Below are positions 8,656-17,261 of a stretch of 64,000 nt of DNA, in pieces. Source of the stretch: Bacillota bacterium (GTDB lineage Bacteria > Bacillota_A > Clostridia > Lachnospirales > WQUN01). The DNA lies in NCBI GenBank assembly GCA_009786175.1, contig WQTQ01000243.1:1-64000 (forward strand), given 5' to 3'. The translations under genes and the position numbers were made by a program. The notes under the pieces were generated by a model. It ran no database searches and was not told the DNA's origin. It was given only the letters and a program-made list of their open reading frames with translations. How positions within the stretch are numbered: the first letter of the stretch is position 1; each line of letters begins with the position of its first letter.

Positions 8656-9387
8656 ATGAATACGGTAAATGTATTGGGCATCACTTTTCATGCTCTTACC
8701 ATGGATGGAACATTGGATATTCTGGAAGGGTACCTTCAAGAAACCAAAAATCACATAGTGGTGACCCCAAACCCCGAGGGTGTAATGCAAGCCCGCCGCA
8801 ACCAATCATTTGAAAGCTCTGTGAGGGAGGCAGATTTGTGCTTGGCAGATGGCACGGGCATTGTACTTGCCGCTAAATTTACAGGGCAAAAAATACCGGG
8901 CCGCGTACGTGGCCTGGATACTATTCTGGCCTTATGCGAACGGTTAACAGAAAAAGACAAGAATTTTACGGTCTATTTTTTTGGGGGGCGGCCGGGCGTG
9001 GCAGAGCGGGCGAAAGCGAAAATGGAGGCTCGGCACCCAAATATGAAAGTAATTGGTTATCATCACGGTTACTTCGATGATGACACCGAAATAATAGACG
9101 AAATTAATAGCCTGTCACCCGATATTCTGCTTGTATGTATAGGTATGCCCCGGGCAGAACTGTGGGCAGCAAGTAACAGAAACATTAATACCCGCATTAC
9201 AATGTGCCTTGGGGGAACTTTGGATATTATGTCCGGGGATTTGACGCCAACACCGCCAATTATCCGCAAAATAGGGCTGGAGTGGCTGCACAGGCTGATA
9301 AGAGAGCCGCGCCGTGCCAAACGGCAATTGGACATACCACGCTTTGTAATGGCAGTAATTTCAGCAAAGTTTAGGAGGCAAAAATGA
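8656..9387 (+). CDS. tagA: WecG/TagA/CpsF family glycosyltransferase
   Basis: A 243-residue GT26 enzyme with TPNPEGVMQARRN, LADGTGIVLA, VCIGMPRAE and LGGTLDIMSGD, all hallmarks of TagA/WecG proteins, which add ManNAc-type sugars to lipid-linked GlcNAc in wall teichoic acid or common antigen synthesis. Start at ATG 8656 with GAGGTG directly upstream; the open frame extends to 8593 but would overlap the lipoprotein gene by 61 bases. It pairs logically with the TagO-like gene 2.9 kb away. It overlaps yitT by four bases. Confidence 0.9.
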   Translation: MNTVNVLGITFHALTMDGTLDILEGYLQETKNHIVVTPNPEGVMQARRNQSFESSVREADLCLADGTGIVLAAKFTGQKIPGRVRGLDTILALCERLTEKDKNFTVYFFGGRPGVAERAKAKMEARHPNMKVIGYHHGYFDDDTEIIDEINSLSPDILLVCIGMPRAELWAASNRNINTRITMCLGGTLDIMSGDLTPTPPIIRKIGLEWLHRLIREPRRAKRQLDIPRFVMAVISAKFRRQK

Positions 9388-10262
9388 TGGTTACAAAAAA
9401 AGTCATAAAGGACTATTTTTACACTACAATAGGTACATTTTTATTGGGTTTTGCCATCATCGCATTCTGGCAGCCCCATAACCTTGTTACCGGCGGAATA
9501 TCCGGGTTGGCAATAATTATTTTTGACTATACGGCAAGTGCGGGATTTGAATTTACAGTCCCAATCTGGCTAAGCAATTTGGTGCTTAACTTGCCACTGT
9601 TTATAATTGGCTTTAAAGTTATGCCTAAACAATATTTTTATCGCTCGATATATGGCTACATAATGCTAACCGTAAGCCTGTATGTGCTGCGCTTTGTTCC
9701 GCAAATACCATCCGATATGTTAATGGCATCGTTGTTTGGCGGCGTAATCGCGGGTATGGGGATAAGTTTTGTGCTACGTGCAAAGGCAACCACAGGCGGA
9801 TCTACACTTATTGCCGCTATTTTACACCGCTGGGCATTTCCCCATCTTTCTATGGCAAAAATATTATTTTTTATAGATTCCACTATTATAACTATAGGGT
9901 TGCTGGCATTTGGCCCAATCGCTGCTATGTACGCGGTTGTTGCGGTATTTGTTTCCACAAAAACGACAGACGCGGCAATTGAAGGGCTGTCTTTTTCCAA
10001 GGCGGCATTTATTATTTCACAGGAATCCGATGCCATTGCAGAGGGCATAACCAAAGACTTAAACCGCGGCGTTACCGAACTGCCCAGCCGCGGCAGATAT
10101 TCCAAGCAAGACCAGACTATGCTGCTGTGCGTTGTACCTGCAAAAGAAATTGTTGACCTAAAACAGCTGGTTTACGCCATCGACAAAAAAGCCTTTGTAA
10201 TTGTAACCGATGTACGGGAAGTTTTAGGTGAAGGTTTTAAAGCGGGCCAGGATGTGCTGTAA
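9384..10262 (+). CDS. YitT family membrane protein (DUF161 + DUF2179)
   Basis: A 292-residue protein with about six N-terminal membrane helices (FWQPHNLVTGGISGLA is the family's conserved opening) and a C-terminal cytoplasmic DUF2179 domain (GRYSKQDQTMLLCVVP, FVIVTDVREVLGEGF). YitT proteins are widespread in Firmicutes with no firmly established function. AGGAGG precedes the ATG inside the tagA gene, and a strong terminator follows directly, ending the operon. Confidence 0.92.
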   Translation: MMVTKKVIKDYFYTTIGTFLLGFAIIAFWQPHNLVTGGISGLAIIIFDYTASAGFEFTVPIWLSNLVLNLPLFIIGFKVMPKQYFYRSIYGYIMLTVSLYVLRFVPQIPSDMLMASLFGGVIAGMGISFVLRAKATTGGSTLIAAILHRWAFPHLSMAKILFFIDSTIITIGLLAFGPIAAMYAVVAVFVSTKTTDAAIEGLSFSKAAFIISQESDAIAEGITKDLNRGVTELPSRGRYSKQDQTMLLCVVPAKEIVDLKQLVYAIDKKAFVIVTDVREVLGEGFKAGQDVL

Positions 10263-10308
10263 AAAAAAGCAGAAACGAACCGAGTAATCGATTGGTTTCT
10301 GCTTTTTT
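10263..10308. terminator. Rho-independent terminator, bidirectional
   Basis: Stem AAAAGCAGAAAC / GTTTCTGCTTTT with T-runs on both strands, between the convergent yitT and the secreted repeat-protein gene. Confidence 0.85.
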
Positions 10309-10329
10309 ATATACTAATTACGGTGATTA

Positions 10330-11622
10330 TTATGCGTCGTAATCTGTTGGTTCTTCTTCTGTTGCATCTTCATCATCGTAATCTACAAGGTAATCCTCTT
10401 CTGTTGCTTCCTCATAGTCATACTCTGTTGGCTCGGTTACTTCTGTTGGTTCTTCAACTTCGTAAGGTGTTGGTTCAGCTACTTCTGTAGGCTCTTCAAA
10501 CGGAGTAGGCTCTTCAATTGGAGGCGGTATTTCGATTGGAGGCGGAAGTGTAATTACAGGAGCAGCAGGAACTTCGAACAGACCCAGTGCAAATGCAAAA
10601 GGAACATAAACTGTACCGTTGTCGTTAAAACCTCCGGCTTCGGCTACTGTAAAGGACGTAAGGCCAACAACCGTTACTGTTGCGGTTGCACCGTCCCAAA
10701 CAAGATCAAAGAAACCGTATACGTTTGCTGTGGCACGGAAAGGTACAAATTGAATGCCATCTACAAAACGCGTAGCTACGGTATCAATTGGGCGTGGAGC
10801 AGTAATTTCGAAAATAGGAGGAGGAGCAGGCAAGTCAATTACTATTTCTTGCGGCGGTGTCGGTATTTCAATAACCTCTGCTACTTCCGTTACCTCTTCA
10901 ATAACTTCTGCAGGAATTTCAACTTCTTGTATTGCAATGCGCCAGCGGGCAGATTCTGTACCCATAGTTACAAAATGTAATTCGTCACCGGCTTCCAACA
11001 TCAATTCATAATGAAGTTCTGATACATGCCCTTCAACAACTGCACCGTTTAAAAGAACAAAAGCATATGAACTATCGCTTATGAAAGAGCCTGTTATATA
11101 GAACAAGCCATTTGTTTTTGCATACCATGCGATAACTACATCAAAGTCTTCTGTAGGTGTAACATAGCCTGTTTCTGGGTTAACAGCCCATTCTTCTGCG
11201 CCTTCTGCCGAAGCAATCCAAAGGCCGTCATCGTAAATTGCCAAAGAAAGAGTGCCATCTAAGTAATACATAAAGCTAAAACCTTCTGCAGATGCGTCGT
11301 ATAGACCGAAAGACCAGCGTTGACCTACAGCCCCAACAACAGGTACAATCTCTTCGTACTCTGTCGGATCGTATGCTACATACTCTGTCGCTTCATCTGT
11401 TGTGTACTCTGTTGTTTCATCTGTAGCATCGTCTGTCGCTTCATCTGTTGCGTACTCTGTTGTTTCTTCTGTAGCGTCGTCTGTTGCGTACTCTGTTGCG
11501 TCTGTTGCATACTCTGTTACTTCTGTTGCGTCTTCGTACCCATTGTCATACTCTTCAGCTAATACAGCAACTGGGGCAAGTACCAGACATAAAACAAGTA
11601 CGAAGCATAGAAATTTTTTCAT
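10330..11622 (-). CDS. Secreted acidic repeat protein with a copper-amine-oxidase stalk-like domain
   Basis: A 430-residue exported protein. Start placed at ATG 11622 (AAAGGAG upstream), giving a clean signal peptide ending near AVLA-EE. Residues about 25-95 are a low-complexity run of ATDEATDDATDE/TEYAT repeats, rich in Thr, Asp and Glu. The centre holds beta-rich segments. Near residues 305-370 the pattern VPFRATANVYGF...VWDGATATVTV looks like the copper amine oxidase N-terminal (stalk) domain, a wall- or ligand-binding module in Firmicutes. The tail is again acidic (EEPTEVTEPTEYDYEE). No enzymatic motif. Likely a surface or matrix protein; the repeats suggest length variation by slippage. 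Confidence 0.7.
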   Translation of the reverse strand: MKKFLCFVLVLCLVLAPVAVLAEEYDNGYEDATEVTEYATDATEYATDDATEETTEYATDEATDDATDETTEYTTDEATEYVAYDPTEYEEIVPVVGAVGQRWSFGLYDASAEGFSFMYYLDGTLSLAIYDDGLWIASAEGAEEWAVNPETGYVTPTEDFDVVIAWYAKTNGLFYITGSFISDSSYAFVLLNGAVVEGHVSELHYELMLEAGDELHFVTMGTESARWRIAIQEVEIPAEVIEEVTEVAEVIEIPTPPQEIVIDLPAPPPIFEITAPRPIDTVATRFVDGIQFVPFRATANVYGFFDLVWDGATATVTVVGLTSFTVAEAGGFNDNGTVYVPFAFALGLFEVPAAPVITLPPPIEIPPPIEEPTPFEEPTEVAEPTPYEVEEPTEVTEPTEYDYEEATEEDYLVDYDDEDATEEEPTDYDA

Positions 11623-11717
11623 GAGCAAAACTCCTTTATATATAAATTTTTTTGTTGCCTGTGTAGGGGTAAAACCAATACAAAATGTTTGTTGCAACGG
11701 ATACTTTATCAGACATG

Positions 11718-11747
11718 TTACAAGATTGCAATATTTTGTGTTAAAAT
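11718..11747 (+). promoter_or_regulatory. Promoter for the M20 amidohydrolase gene
   Basis: TTACAA (11718-11723) and TAAAAT (11742-11747) are 18 bases apart, followed after 42 bases by AAGGAGGAG and the start codon. Confidence 0.5.
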
Positions 11748-11802
11748 AGGAAACAAGAATGCACTTTGTAATAAAACTGTAATCATTTTAAGGAGGAGAC
11801 GT

Positions 11803-12939
11803 ATGAAAGGTCAGCTTTATGCCATTGGTAATGGCCTAAAACAACAGCTATGCCAAATCAGCGATTTTATGTTTCACAACCCGGAAATTGGCAACAAGGA
11901 GTACAAAGCGACAGAAAAATTAGTAACATTTTTGCGCGAAAATAATTTTGTTGTAAAGCAACCCGTGCTGAACATGGACACAGCTTTTGAAGCAGTGTAT
12001 GACAGCGGCAAACCCGGGGCATCTGTCGCATTTATTTGCGAATACGACGCACTGCCTGAAATTGGCCATGCCTGCGGCCATAACATGATTGGTGCCATGA
12101 GTGCGGGCGCAGGGGTTATCCTTAGCAAAATAATTGATGAACTTGGCGGTAAAGTTCATGTATTCGGCACCCCGGCAGAAGAAACAAACGGCGGTAAAGT
12201 TACCATGGCAGATGCGGGGCTTTTTAACAACATAACCGCCGCGCTTATGATACACCCTTCCGATGACACCAGGGAAAGCGGCACGTCTGCAGCAATGGAA
12301 GCTTTGCAGTTCCGCTACAAAGGGCTTACCGCCCATGCGGCGGGGTGTCCGGAAAAAGGCATTAACGCCCTAAATGCCGTAATCCAGCTATTTAACGGTA
12401 TTGATGCCCTGCGGCAGCATGTTACTCCGGATGTCCGTATCCATGGGATTATCAGCGAGGGCGGCGTAGCAGCAAACATTGTGCCGGAACTTGCCGTCGC
12501 GCAATTTTACATCCGTTCCGCCACCAAGGAAAACTTGGCAGATGTAAAAGAGAAAGTATTAAAAATTGCCGAAGGCGCGGCTCTTATGACGGGTGCGGCA
12601 TTAGACGTTACCAATTACGAGCTTTCCTACGATGACCTAAAAACAAACATGGCACTGTCTGATGCTTACAATAAAAATTTAGAAGCTCTTGGCATAACAG
12701 ATATTAAACCGCCGATAAAAGGTGCGGGGTCATCGGATATCGGCAATGTAAGCAACATCATCCCTACAATTCACCCATACATTGGCATTTCCGAAACCCG
12801 TATAATTGGCCACACGCGGGAATTTGCCGCGGCAACCATTACGGATTTTGCCCATGACCGTCTGGTTACAGGCGCACTGGCTTTGGCATACACAGGGCTG
12901 GATATTCTTACCGGTAAAGTACCGCTCCAAAATAAGTAA
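11803..12939 (+). CDS. M20 family amidohydrolase (AbgB/PepM20D2-like)
   Basis: A 378-residue zinc-dependent amidohydrolase. Metal-binding motifs are visible: HACGHNM and GTPAEETNGGKV, plus the M20D-type dimerisation domain (HAAGCPEKGINALNAV) and a C-terminal GAGSSDIGNVS. Close relatives cleave p-aminobenzoyl-glutamate or peptide-like amides. The start is the ATG at 11803, set by AAGGAGGAG; the open frame reaches back to 11689 without a ribosome site. It is transcribed alone and its end overlaps the convergent DUF2284 gene by 32 bases. Confidence 0.88.
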   Translation: MKGQLYAIGNGLKQQLCQISDFMFHNPEIGNKEYKATEKLVTFLRENNFVVKQPVLNMDTAFEAVYDSGKPGASVAFICEYDALPEIGHACGHNMIGAMSAGAGVILSKIIDELGGKVHVFGTPAEETNGGKVTMADAGLFNNITAALMIHPSDDTRESGTSAAMEALQFRYKGLTAHAAGCPEKGINALNAVIQLFNGIDALRQHVTPDVRIHGIISEGGVAANIVPELAVAQFYIRSATKENLADVKEKVLKIAEGAALMTGAALDVTNYELSYDDLKTNMALSDAYNKNLEALGITDIKPPIKGAGSSDIGNVSNIIPTIHPYIGISETRIIGHTREFAAATITDFAHDRLVTGALALAYTGLDILTGKVPLQNK

Positions 12940-13450
12940 CTGTATTTTCACCGTTAATGTACTTCATGCCGCTAACTGCAGCCAGCTCCGACACAGCTAT
13001 GCCATAAGCTTCAAGAGACGGTATGGCCTTGTTCGGGTGGGCACATGGTGCCTTATCCAATTTTGTACAGCGGCGGCAGATATGGCAAGCCCCGGCCCCT
13101 AAAACCAGGGGCTTTTTTGATGATACATTCATCTCCACTACTCCCTCAGCCACAGCTAAAGTCAGAGCATTGTGCATAACAGCCGCCTCTTGCATTCCTT
13201 CAAAGTCAAAAGAATCTTCCAGCTGCCCAATCGACTGGAAAACCATTATGTTTTCGTAATCTTTGGCATAGGCAATCATTTCGTCAATATCCCCAACATC
13301 CGGCGGGCACATCCAGCATGTTCCGTACTTACCGCAAATGTTCTGTGCGCAGGCATCTCTAAATTCCCGGCTGAACGTTACATCTGATATTTTTGCCATG
13401 CCCACGTTTGCTGCCCCTGCAGCAAGGGCTATTTCCATTAGTTTTTGCAT
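12908..13450 (-). CDS. DUF2284 metal-binding protein
   Basis: A 180-residue Cys-rich protein of the DUF2284 family. Cysteines group as CGKYGTCWMCPP (N-terminal third) and CHICRRCTKLDKAPC (C-terminal third), the second looking like an Fe-S or zinc site. The family is described as predicted metal-binding, function unknown. Start at ATG 13450 with AAAGGAC upstream. It follows an EFR1 ferredoxin gene by 14 bases, so a shared redox role is plausible but only inferred. Confidence 0.82.
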   Translation of the reverse strand: MQKLMEIALAAGAANVGMAKISDVTFSREFRDACAQNICGKYGTCWMCPPDVGDIDEMIAYAKDYENIMVFQSIGQLEDSFDFEGMQEAAVMHNALTLAVAEGVVEMNVSSKKPLVLGAGACHICRRCTKLDKAPCAHPNKAIPSLEAYGIAVSELAAVSGMKYINGENTVTYFGAVLYR

Positions 13451-13464
13451 AAAAAGTCCTTTCG

Positions 13465-14271
13465 TTAATCGCCATTTACAGCGCAATCAATCCCTTTGTA
13501 CTGCCACTTTGGACGAAGGTGTAACATTGTTACGGTAATTGCTCTTTGCGGGCAACGGTTAACACAGCGGTAACACACAATGCAATTACCTTGATGTATG
13601 ATTTTACCATGATCATTAGCCAGGTTTTTGACCGGGCAAATTTTCATACATAAATTACATGCTGTACAATTTTTATGAATTTTCACGCCGGACTTTGCTT
13701 TATGTTCGACAGTCAGTTTACGCGGCTCAACTTCCCTGCTGTCACCTTGCCACGCCTTACCTTGCAAATTTCCTAAAAATTGCGAAAACCGAGAGAATCC
13801 ACGCTTTTTTACAACTCCGCTTTTGATGTCATTACATACCCGTATCATTTTTGCTTCGGCTTTTTTCGCGCTGCGTATAATAGATTTATTGCTGCGCTTA
13901 CGAAAAATTGGGATATTGCATACATTATTGGGCAGTATAAAATGCTCTGCGTAAATTACGTCAATAAAGCCGTCCCAAAACATATCTGTAAAAACCCTGG
14001 CACCATCCCCGGAGAATAGCATTTGAGTTACAAATATGATAATTTTTTTGCCGTTTAAATCGCTCATGTGCTTGGCAGCAAACTCACGCATATTGCGCGG
14101 AACTCGCGAACCATATATGGGATAACAAAAGGCGACCGTACCGTGGGCTTTTATTTCTGCCGTAAAATTATGGTCCGCTTCAATTGACAGGCAAGCCGCG
14201 CCCATTTCCCGGCTAAAAACGCGCGCGATATATTCTGTATTGCCTGTGGCGGAAAAATATAAGGTTAACAT
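13465..14271 (-). CDS. EFR1 family ferredoxin (flavodoxin-like plus two 4Fe-4S clusters)
   Basis: A 268-residue fusion. The N-terminal part opens with the flavodoxin FMN loop FSATGNTEYIA; the C-terminal part has two ferredoxin motifs, CNLCMKICPVKN and CIVCYRCVNRCP, each giving a 4Fe-4S cluster. Known EFR1 proteins are cytoplasmic electron carriers with unknown partners. It is the third gene of a GNAT-RtcB-EFR1-DUF2284 operon, so partners may be the DUF2284 protein. Confidence 0.88.
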   Translation of the reverse strand: MLTLYFSATGNTEYIARVFSREMGAACLSIEADHNFTAEIKAHGTVAFCYPIYGSRVPRNMREFAAKHMSDLNGKKIIIFVTQMLFSGDGARVFTDMFWDGFIDVIYAEHFILPNNVCNIPIFRKRSNKSIIRSAKKAEAKMIRVCNDIKSGVVKKRGFSRFSQFLGNLQGKAWQGDSREVEPRKLTVEHKAKSGVKIHKNCTACNLCMKICPVKNLANDHGKIIHQGNCIVCYRCVNRCPQRAITVTMLHLRPKWQYKGIDCAVNGD

Positions 14272-14277
14272 GTCGCC

Positions 14278-15378
14278 TTACTCACTTGCCTTAAAATTAT
14301 ACATAGGCTTGATTCTTTCAATTATCTCTGCCGTTGGCCCAATGTGCCGCACTATGTCATCCATACTCTTGTATGCCATTGGTGCTTCGTCAAGGGTTTT
14401 GCCGCTTACGGAAGTGGTAAAAACACCGCTCATTTCAGATTTAAACTGATCCAGGGACAAGTTTTTAAAGGCTACTGTACGGCTCATTAAGCGGCCTGCG
14501 CCATGGGGAGCAGATTGGTTCCAATCGTCGTTGCCCTTACCCACGCAAATTAAACTGCCGTCACGCATATTAATTGGTATAAGCAATTTTTCACCGGCCT
14601 TTGCGGACACGGCACCTTTGCGCAGTATCATTGTGTCTGTGTCGATGTAGTTGTGAATTGTTGTAAACCGCTCCAATTCCGTAAGACCCATGCCTTCCAG
14701 GATAACTTCTGTCATGGCCCTGCGGTTTAGGGTGGCAAAATACTGGGTAAGCTTCATGTCGTGGATATAATCGTCGAATAGCGGGCCGGTTACATATGCC
14801 AAGTCTTTAGGGCAGCTTGTACCGCGAAGGGCGCGGCATGCCTCATCCTGGTAATGCCTTGCAACTTCATTCCCCAAATGGCGGCTGCCGGAATGCACAA
14901 CAAGGTACAAATCTCCGTTTTCTGCCTGTCCAACTTCAATAAAGTGGTTGCCGCCGCCCAAAGTGCCAATACTTTTCCGCGCACGTTCAAGTTTAACCTT
15001 ACCGGCAATTTTCAGTTTTGTTAAATCGATTCCGCTGTTCAGCGGGTGGTGGCTCTTGCGCACGTCCGACCCGGACGGAATTTGACGGCGGATGAGCTTA
15101 TCCAAAGCCGCGTAGTTAATATCTTTTTCCGCTAACTTTACGGTTTCCATGCCGCAGCCAATATCCACGCCAACCATGCCCGGCACAATTTTGTCGGTTA
15201 TGGTCATGGTTGTGCCAATTGTACAGCCCATACCCGCGTGTACGTCCGGCATAATGCGTAATTTACAATCGGCAAATTCTTCCCTGTCGCAAACAGATTT
15301 TACTTGTTCAAATGACACGCTTTCCAACTCGTGTGTGTAGCAAATTGCAATATTATTTTTTCCTTTTACAGATATCAT
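14278..15378 (-). CDS. rtcB: RtcB-family RNA ligase
   Basis: A 366-residue protein with RtcB motifs: MPDVHAGMGCTIGTTM, GMVGVDIGCGM (metal-binding Asp and Cys), GGGNHFIEVG, VVHSGSRHLGNEVA and the C-terminal HGAGRLMSR that carries the guanylated histidine. RtcB joins 2',3'-cyclic-phosphate and 5'-OH RNA ends using GTP and Mn2+, in RNA repair or recovery from toxin cleavage. It overlaps the upstream GNAT gene by four bases. No archease or RtcA gene is beside it. Confidence 0.93.
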   Translation of the reverse strand: MISVKGKNNIAICYTHELESVSFEQVKSVCDREEFADCKLRIMPDVHAGMGCTIGTTMTITDKIVPGMVGVDIGCGMETVKLAEKDINYAALDKLIRRQIPSGSDVRKSHHPLNSGIDLTKLKIAGKVKLERARKSIGTLGGGNHFIEVGQAENGDLYLVVHSGSRHLGNEVARHYQDEACRALRGTSCPKDLAYVTGPLFDDYIHDMKLTQYFATLNRRAMTEVILEGMGLTELERFTTIHNYIDTDTMILRKGAVSAKAGEKLLIPINMRDGSLICVGKGNDDWNQSAPHGAGRLMSRTVAFKNLSLDQFKSEMSGVFTTSVSGKTLDEAPMAYKSMDDIVRHIGPTAEIIERIKPMYNFKASE

Positions 15379-15947
15379 ATTAACACCTTTCCAAATACAT
15401 AAAATGATTCTACTCCGCCATAGTGCCCGGTTACTTCGTCTTTGTCCATTTCATCGCAGCTTGCTGCCTTTATTACAAGCTTATTGTACTCCCCTTGGGT
15501 TTGAAGTTCTGCAACCGGGAAGGCATAGCCTTTTTGTTTCTCCTTCCAGCCATCACCTTCCACAAGAATTTTCAACTCTATCGGTTTGTATCCGTTTTTC
15601 AAATAAAAATGCTCTACATACCCACCGGCAGAGCCCACATCTACACGGCTAAAACCCAACTCGTAAACGCACTTTTCCCAAAATTGCAGAAGCTTACTGC
15701 CCCTGCCCTGTGCTTTGTAGTCCCATTCAATGGCAATTCCGTCAAGGGAAAAACATTTGTCATCGCCCCAGGGGCTTGGGAAACCGTACGCGCAGCCAAC
15801 CAACCGGTCGTCGATGTAGTAACCTGCAACAGTGGCAGGATAATCCCTGCATATTGCTTTGATATTTTCTGTCCCGCCAAGGTATTCTTCCACGATTTTT
15901 TCCAATAATTCATAATCACTTTCAGGAACAGTTTTTACTGTTTCCAC
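15375..15947 (-). CDS. GNAT family N-acetyltransferase
   Basis: A 190-residue protein with a GNAT fold: acetyl-CoA loop region QGRGSKLLQFWE (Q/RxxGxG/A) near residue 95, preceded by the LDGIAIEWDYK strand and followed by GYVEHFYLKNGYKP. About 50 extra C-terminal residues extend beyond the fold. The acetyl acceptor is unknown. First gene of the operon running to 12908; a TATAAT box at 15982-15987 on the minus strand may be its -10 element. Confidence 0.85.
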   Translation of the reverse strand: METVKTVPESDYELLEKIVEEYLGGTENIKAICRDYPATVAGYYIDDRLVGCAYGFPSPWGDDKCFSLDGIAIEWDYKAQGRGSKLLQFWEKCVYELGFSRVDVGSAGGYVEHFYLKNGYKPIELKILVEGDGWKEKQKGYAFPVAELQTQGEYNKLVIKAASCDEMDKDEVTGHYGGVESFYVFGKVLI

Positions 15948-16009
15948 AAAAACACCTCCAACATGCTAAAAAATTTAATCCATTATACCATAATGTTTAC
16001 AAAAATCTA

Positions 16010-16038
16010 TTGTACGTTAATCAAATTTTTGCTAAACT
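16010..16038 (+). promoter_or_regulatory. Promoter for the GH130 gene
   Basis: TTGTAC (16010-16015), 17-base spacer, TAAACT (16033-16038), then TAGGAGG and the start at 16093. Confidence 0.45.
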
Positions 16039-16092
16039 TTACTTAGTAAGCAATATATTTTTTACACCATTTCCAATATTAGGAGGTACAAC

Positions 16093-17106
16093 ATGGCAAA
16101 AGTAATTGGCAACCCGGTACCAAACATGCCCTGGGAAGACAAACCTGCGGGTTACAAAGAAGTTCTTTGGCGTTACAGCCAAAACCCCATTATTAAGCGC
16201 AACCCAGGGCCAAAGGCCACAAGAGTATTTAACAGCGCGGTTATCCCTTACGGAGATGAATTTGTAGGCATTTTCCGCTGCGACCACAGGGACACAAGTA
16301 TGCATATTCACTTTGGCAAAAGTAAAGACGCCATTAACTGGGAAATTGACCACGAAGACATCAAATGGGTAGATGAAGAAGGCCACCCTTTCCAACCGGA
16401 TTATGCGTATGACCCGCGCCTTATAAAAATGGACGATGAATACTACGTAATGTGGTGTACCAGTTTTGGCGGCTCGCCAACAATCGGCCTTGGAAAAACA
16501 AAAGATTTTAAAACCTTTGTGCGTTTGGAAAATGCATTCTTGCCTTTCAACCGCAACGGGGTATTGTTCCCGCGTAAAATAAACGGCAAGTACATGATGT
16601 TAAGCCGCCCAAGCGACAACGGACACACACCTTTCGGTGATACATTCATCTCTGAAAGCCCGGATTTAACATACTGGGGCAAGCATCGCAAAGTTATGGG
16701 CCGCGGCGACAACTGGGAAGCCCTTAAAATAGGCCCGGGTCCCGCCCCAATAGAAACTGACGAAGGCTGGCTGATGATTTACCACGGCGTAATCCTTACC
16801 TGCAACGGTTATGTGTACAGTTTCAGTTCGGCTCTTTTAGACTTGGATAACCCGTCAAAAGTACTGTATCGCGCTTCCAATTACCTGATTACACCGGAAG
16901 AACCCTACGAAACGACGGGCTTTGTGCCAAATGTATGCTTCCCCTGCGCCACCCTTTGCGACGCGCCCACAGGCCGTTTGGCAATATATTATGGCTGCGC
17001 AGATACTTACACAGGCATTATTTTTGGTACCGTAGACGACATAATTAAGTTTACAAAAGAAAACAGCAAGCTGCGGCACGGTGACGGTGATATAGGAAGA
17101 AATTAG
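16093..17106 (+). CDS. GH130 family mannoside phosphorylase
   Basis: A 337-residue five-bladed beta-propeller enzyme. GH130 features include FNSAVIPYGDEFVGIFRCD, PDYAYDPRLIKMDDEYYVMWC, RNGVLFPRKINGKYMMLSRP, and KIGPGPAPIETDEGWLMIYHG. These enzymes reversibly phosphorolyse beta-linked mannosides (Man-GlcNAc, Man-Glc or mannobiose) to mannose-1-phosphate in the cytoplasm. Which linkage is used cannot be told. Single gene with its own promoter, TAGGAGG ribosome site and a palindromic terminator. Confidence 0.9.
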   Translation: MAKVIGNPVPNMPWEDKPAGYKEVLWRYSQNPIIKRNPGPKATRVFNSAVIPYGDEFVGIFRCDHRDTSMHIHFGKSKDAINWEIDHEDIKWVDEEGHPFQPDYAYDPRLIKMDDEYYVMWCTSFGGSPTIGLGKTKDFKTFVRLENAFLPFNRNGVLFPRKINGKYMMLSRPSDNGHTPFGDTFISESPDLTYWGKHRKVMGRGDNWEALKIGPGPAPIETDEGWLMIYHGVILTCNGYVYSFSSALLDLDNPSKVLYRASNYLITPEEPYETTGFVPNVCFPCATLCDAPTGRLAIYYGCADTYTGIIFGTVDDIIKFTKENSKLRHGDGDIGRN

Positions 17107-17120
17107 ACGACAGCGAAAAA

Positions 17121-17150
17121 GTACCCCCTGATATCAGGGGGTACTTTTTT
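17121..17150 (+). terminator. Perfect 24-bp palindrome plus T-run
   Basis: GTACCCCCTGAT and its exact complement at 17121-17144 with no loop, followed by TTTTTT. This loopless copy of the window's repeated palindrome serves as a terminator for the GH130 gene. Confidence 0.75.
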
Positions 17151-17261
17151 AAAGTTTATGACAAATTAATATCAAAGTATTTCATCCTGTCATCTGGCTG
17201 TACAAAAATGGTATAATCCTTTGACAATATCTTAATATTATGTAAAAGGTGGTTTTTTCAT

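Noticed and set aside
11320..11749. Cys- and Ser-rich plus-strand frames opposite the acidic repeat protein
   Set aside because: They are the antisense of the Thr-Asp-Glu repeat tract. The minus frame has a signal peptide and ribosome site.
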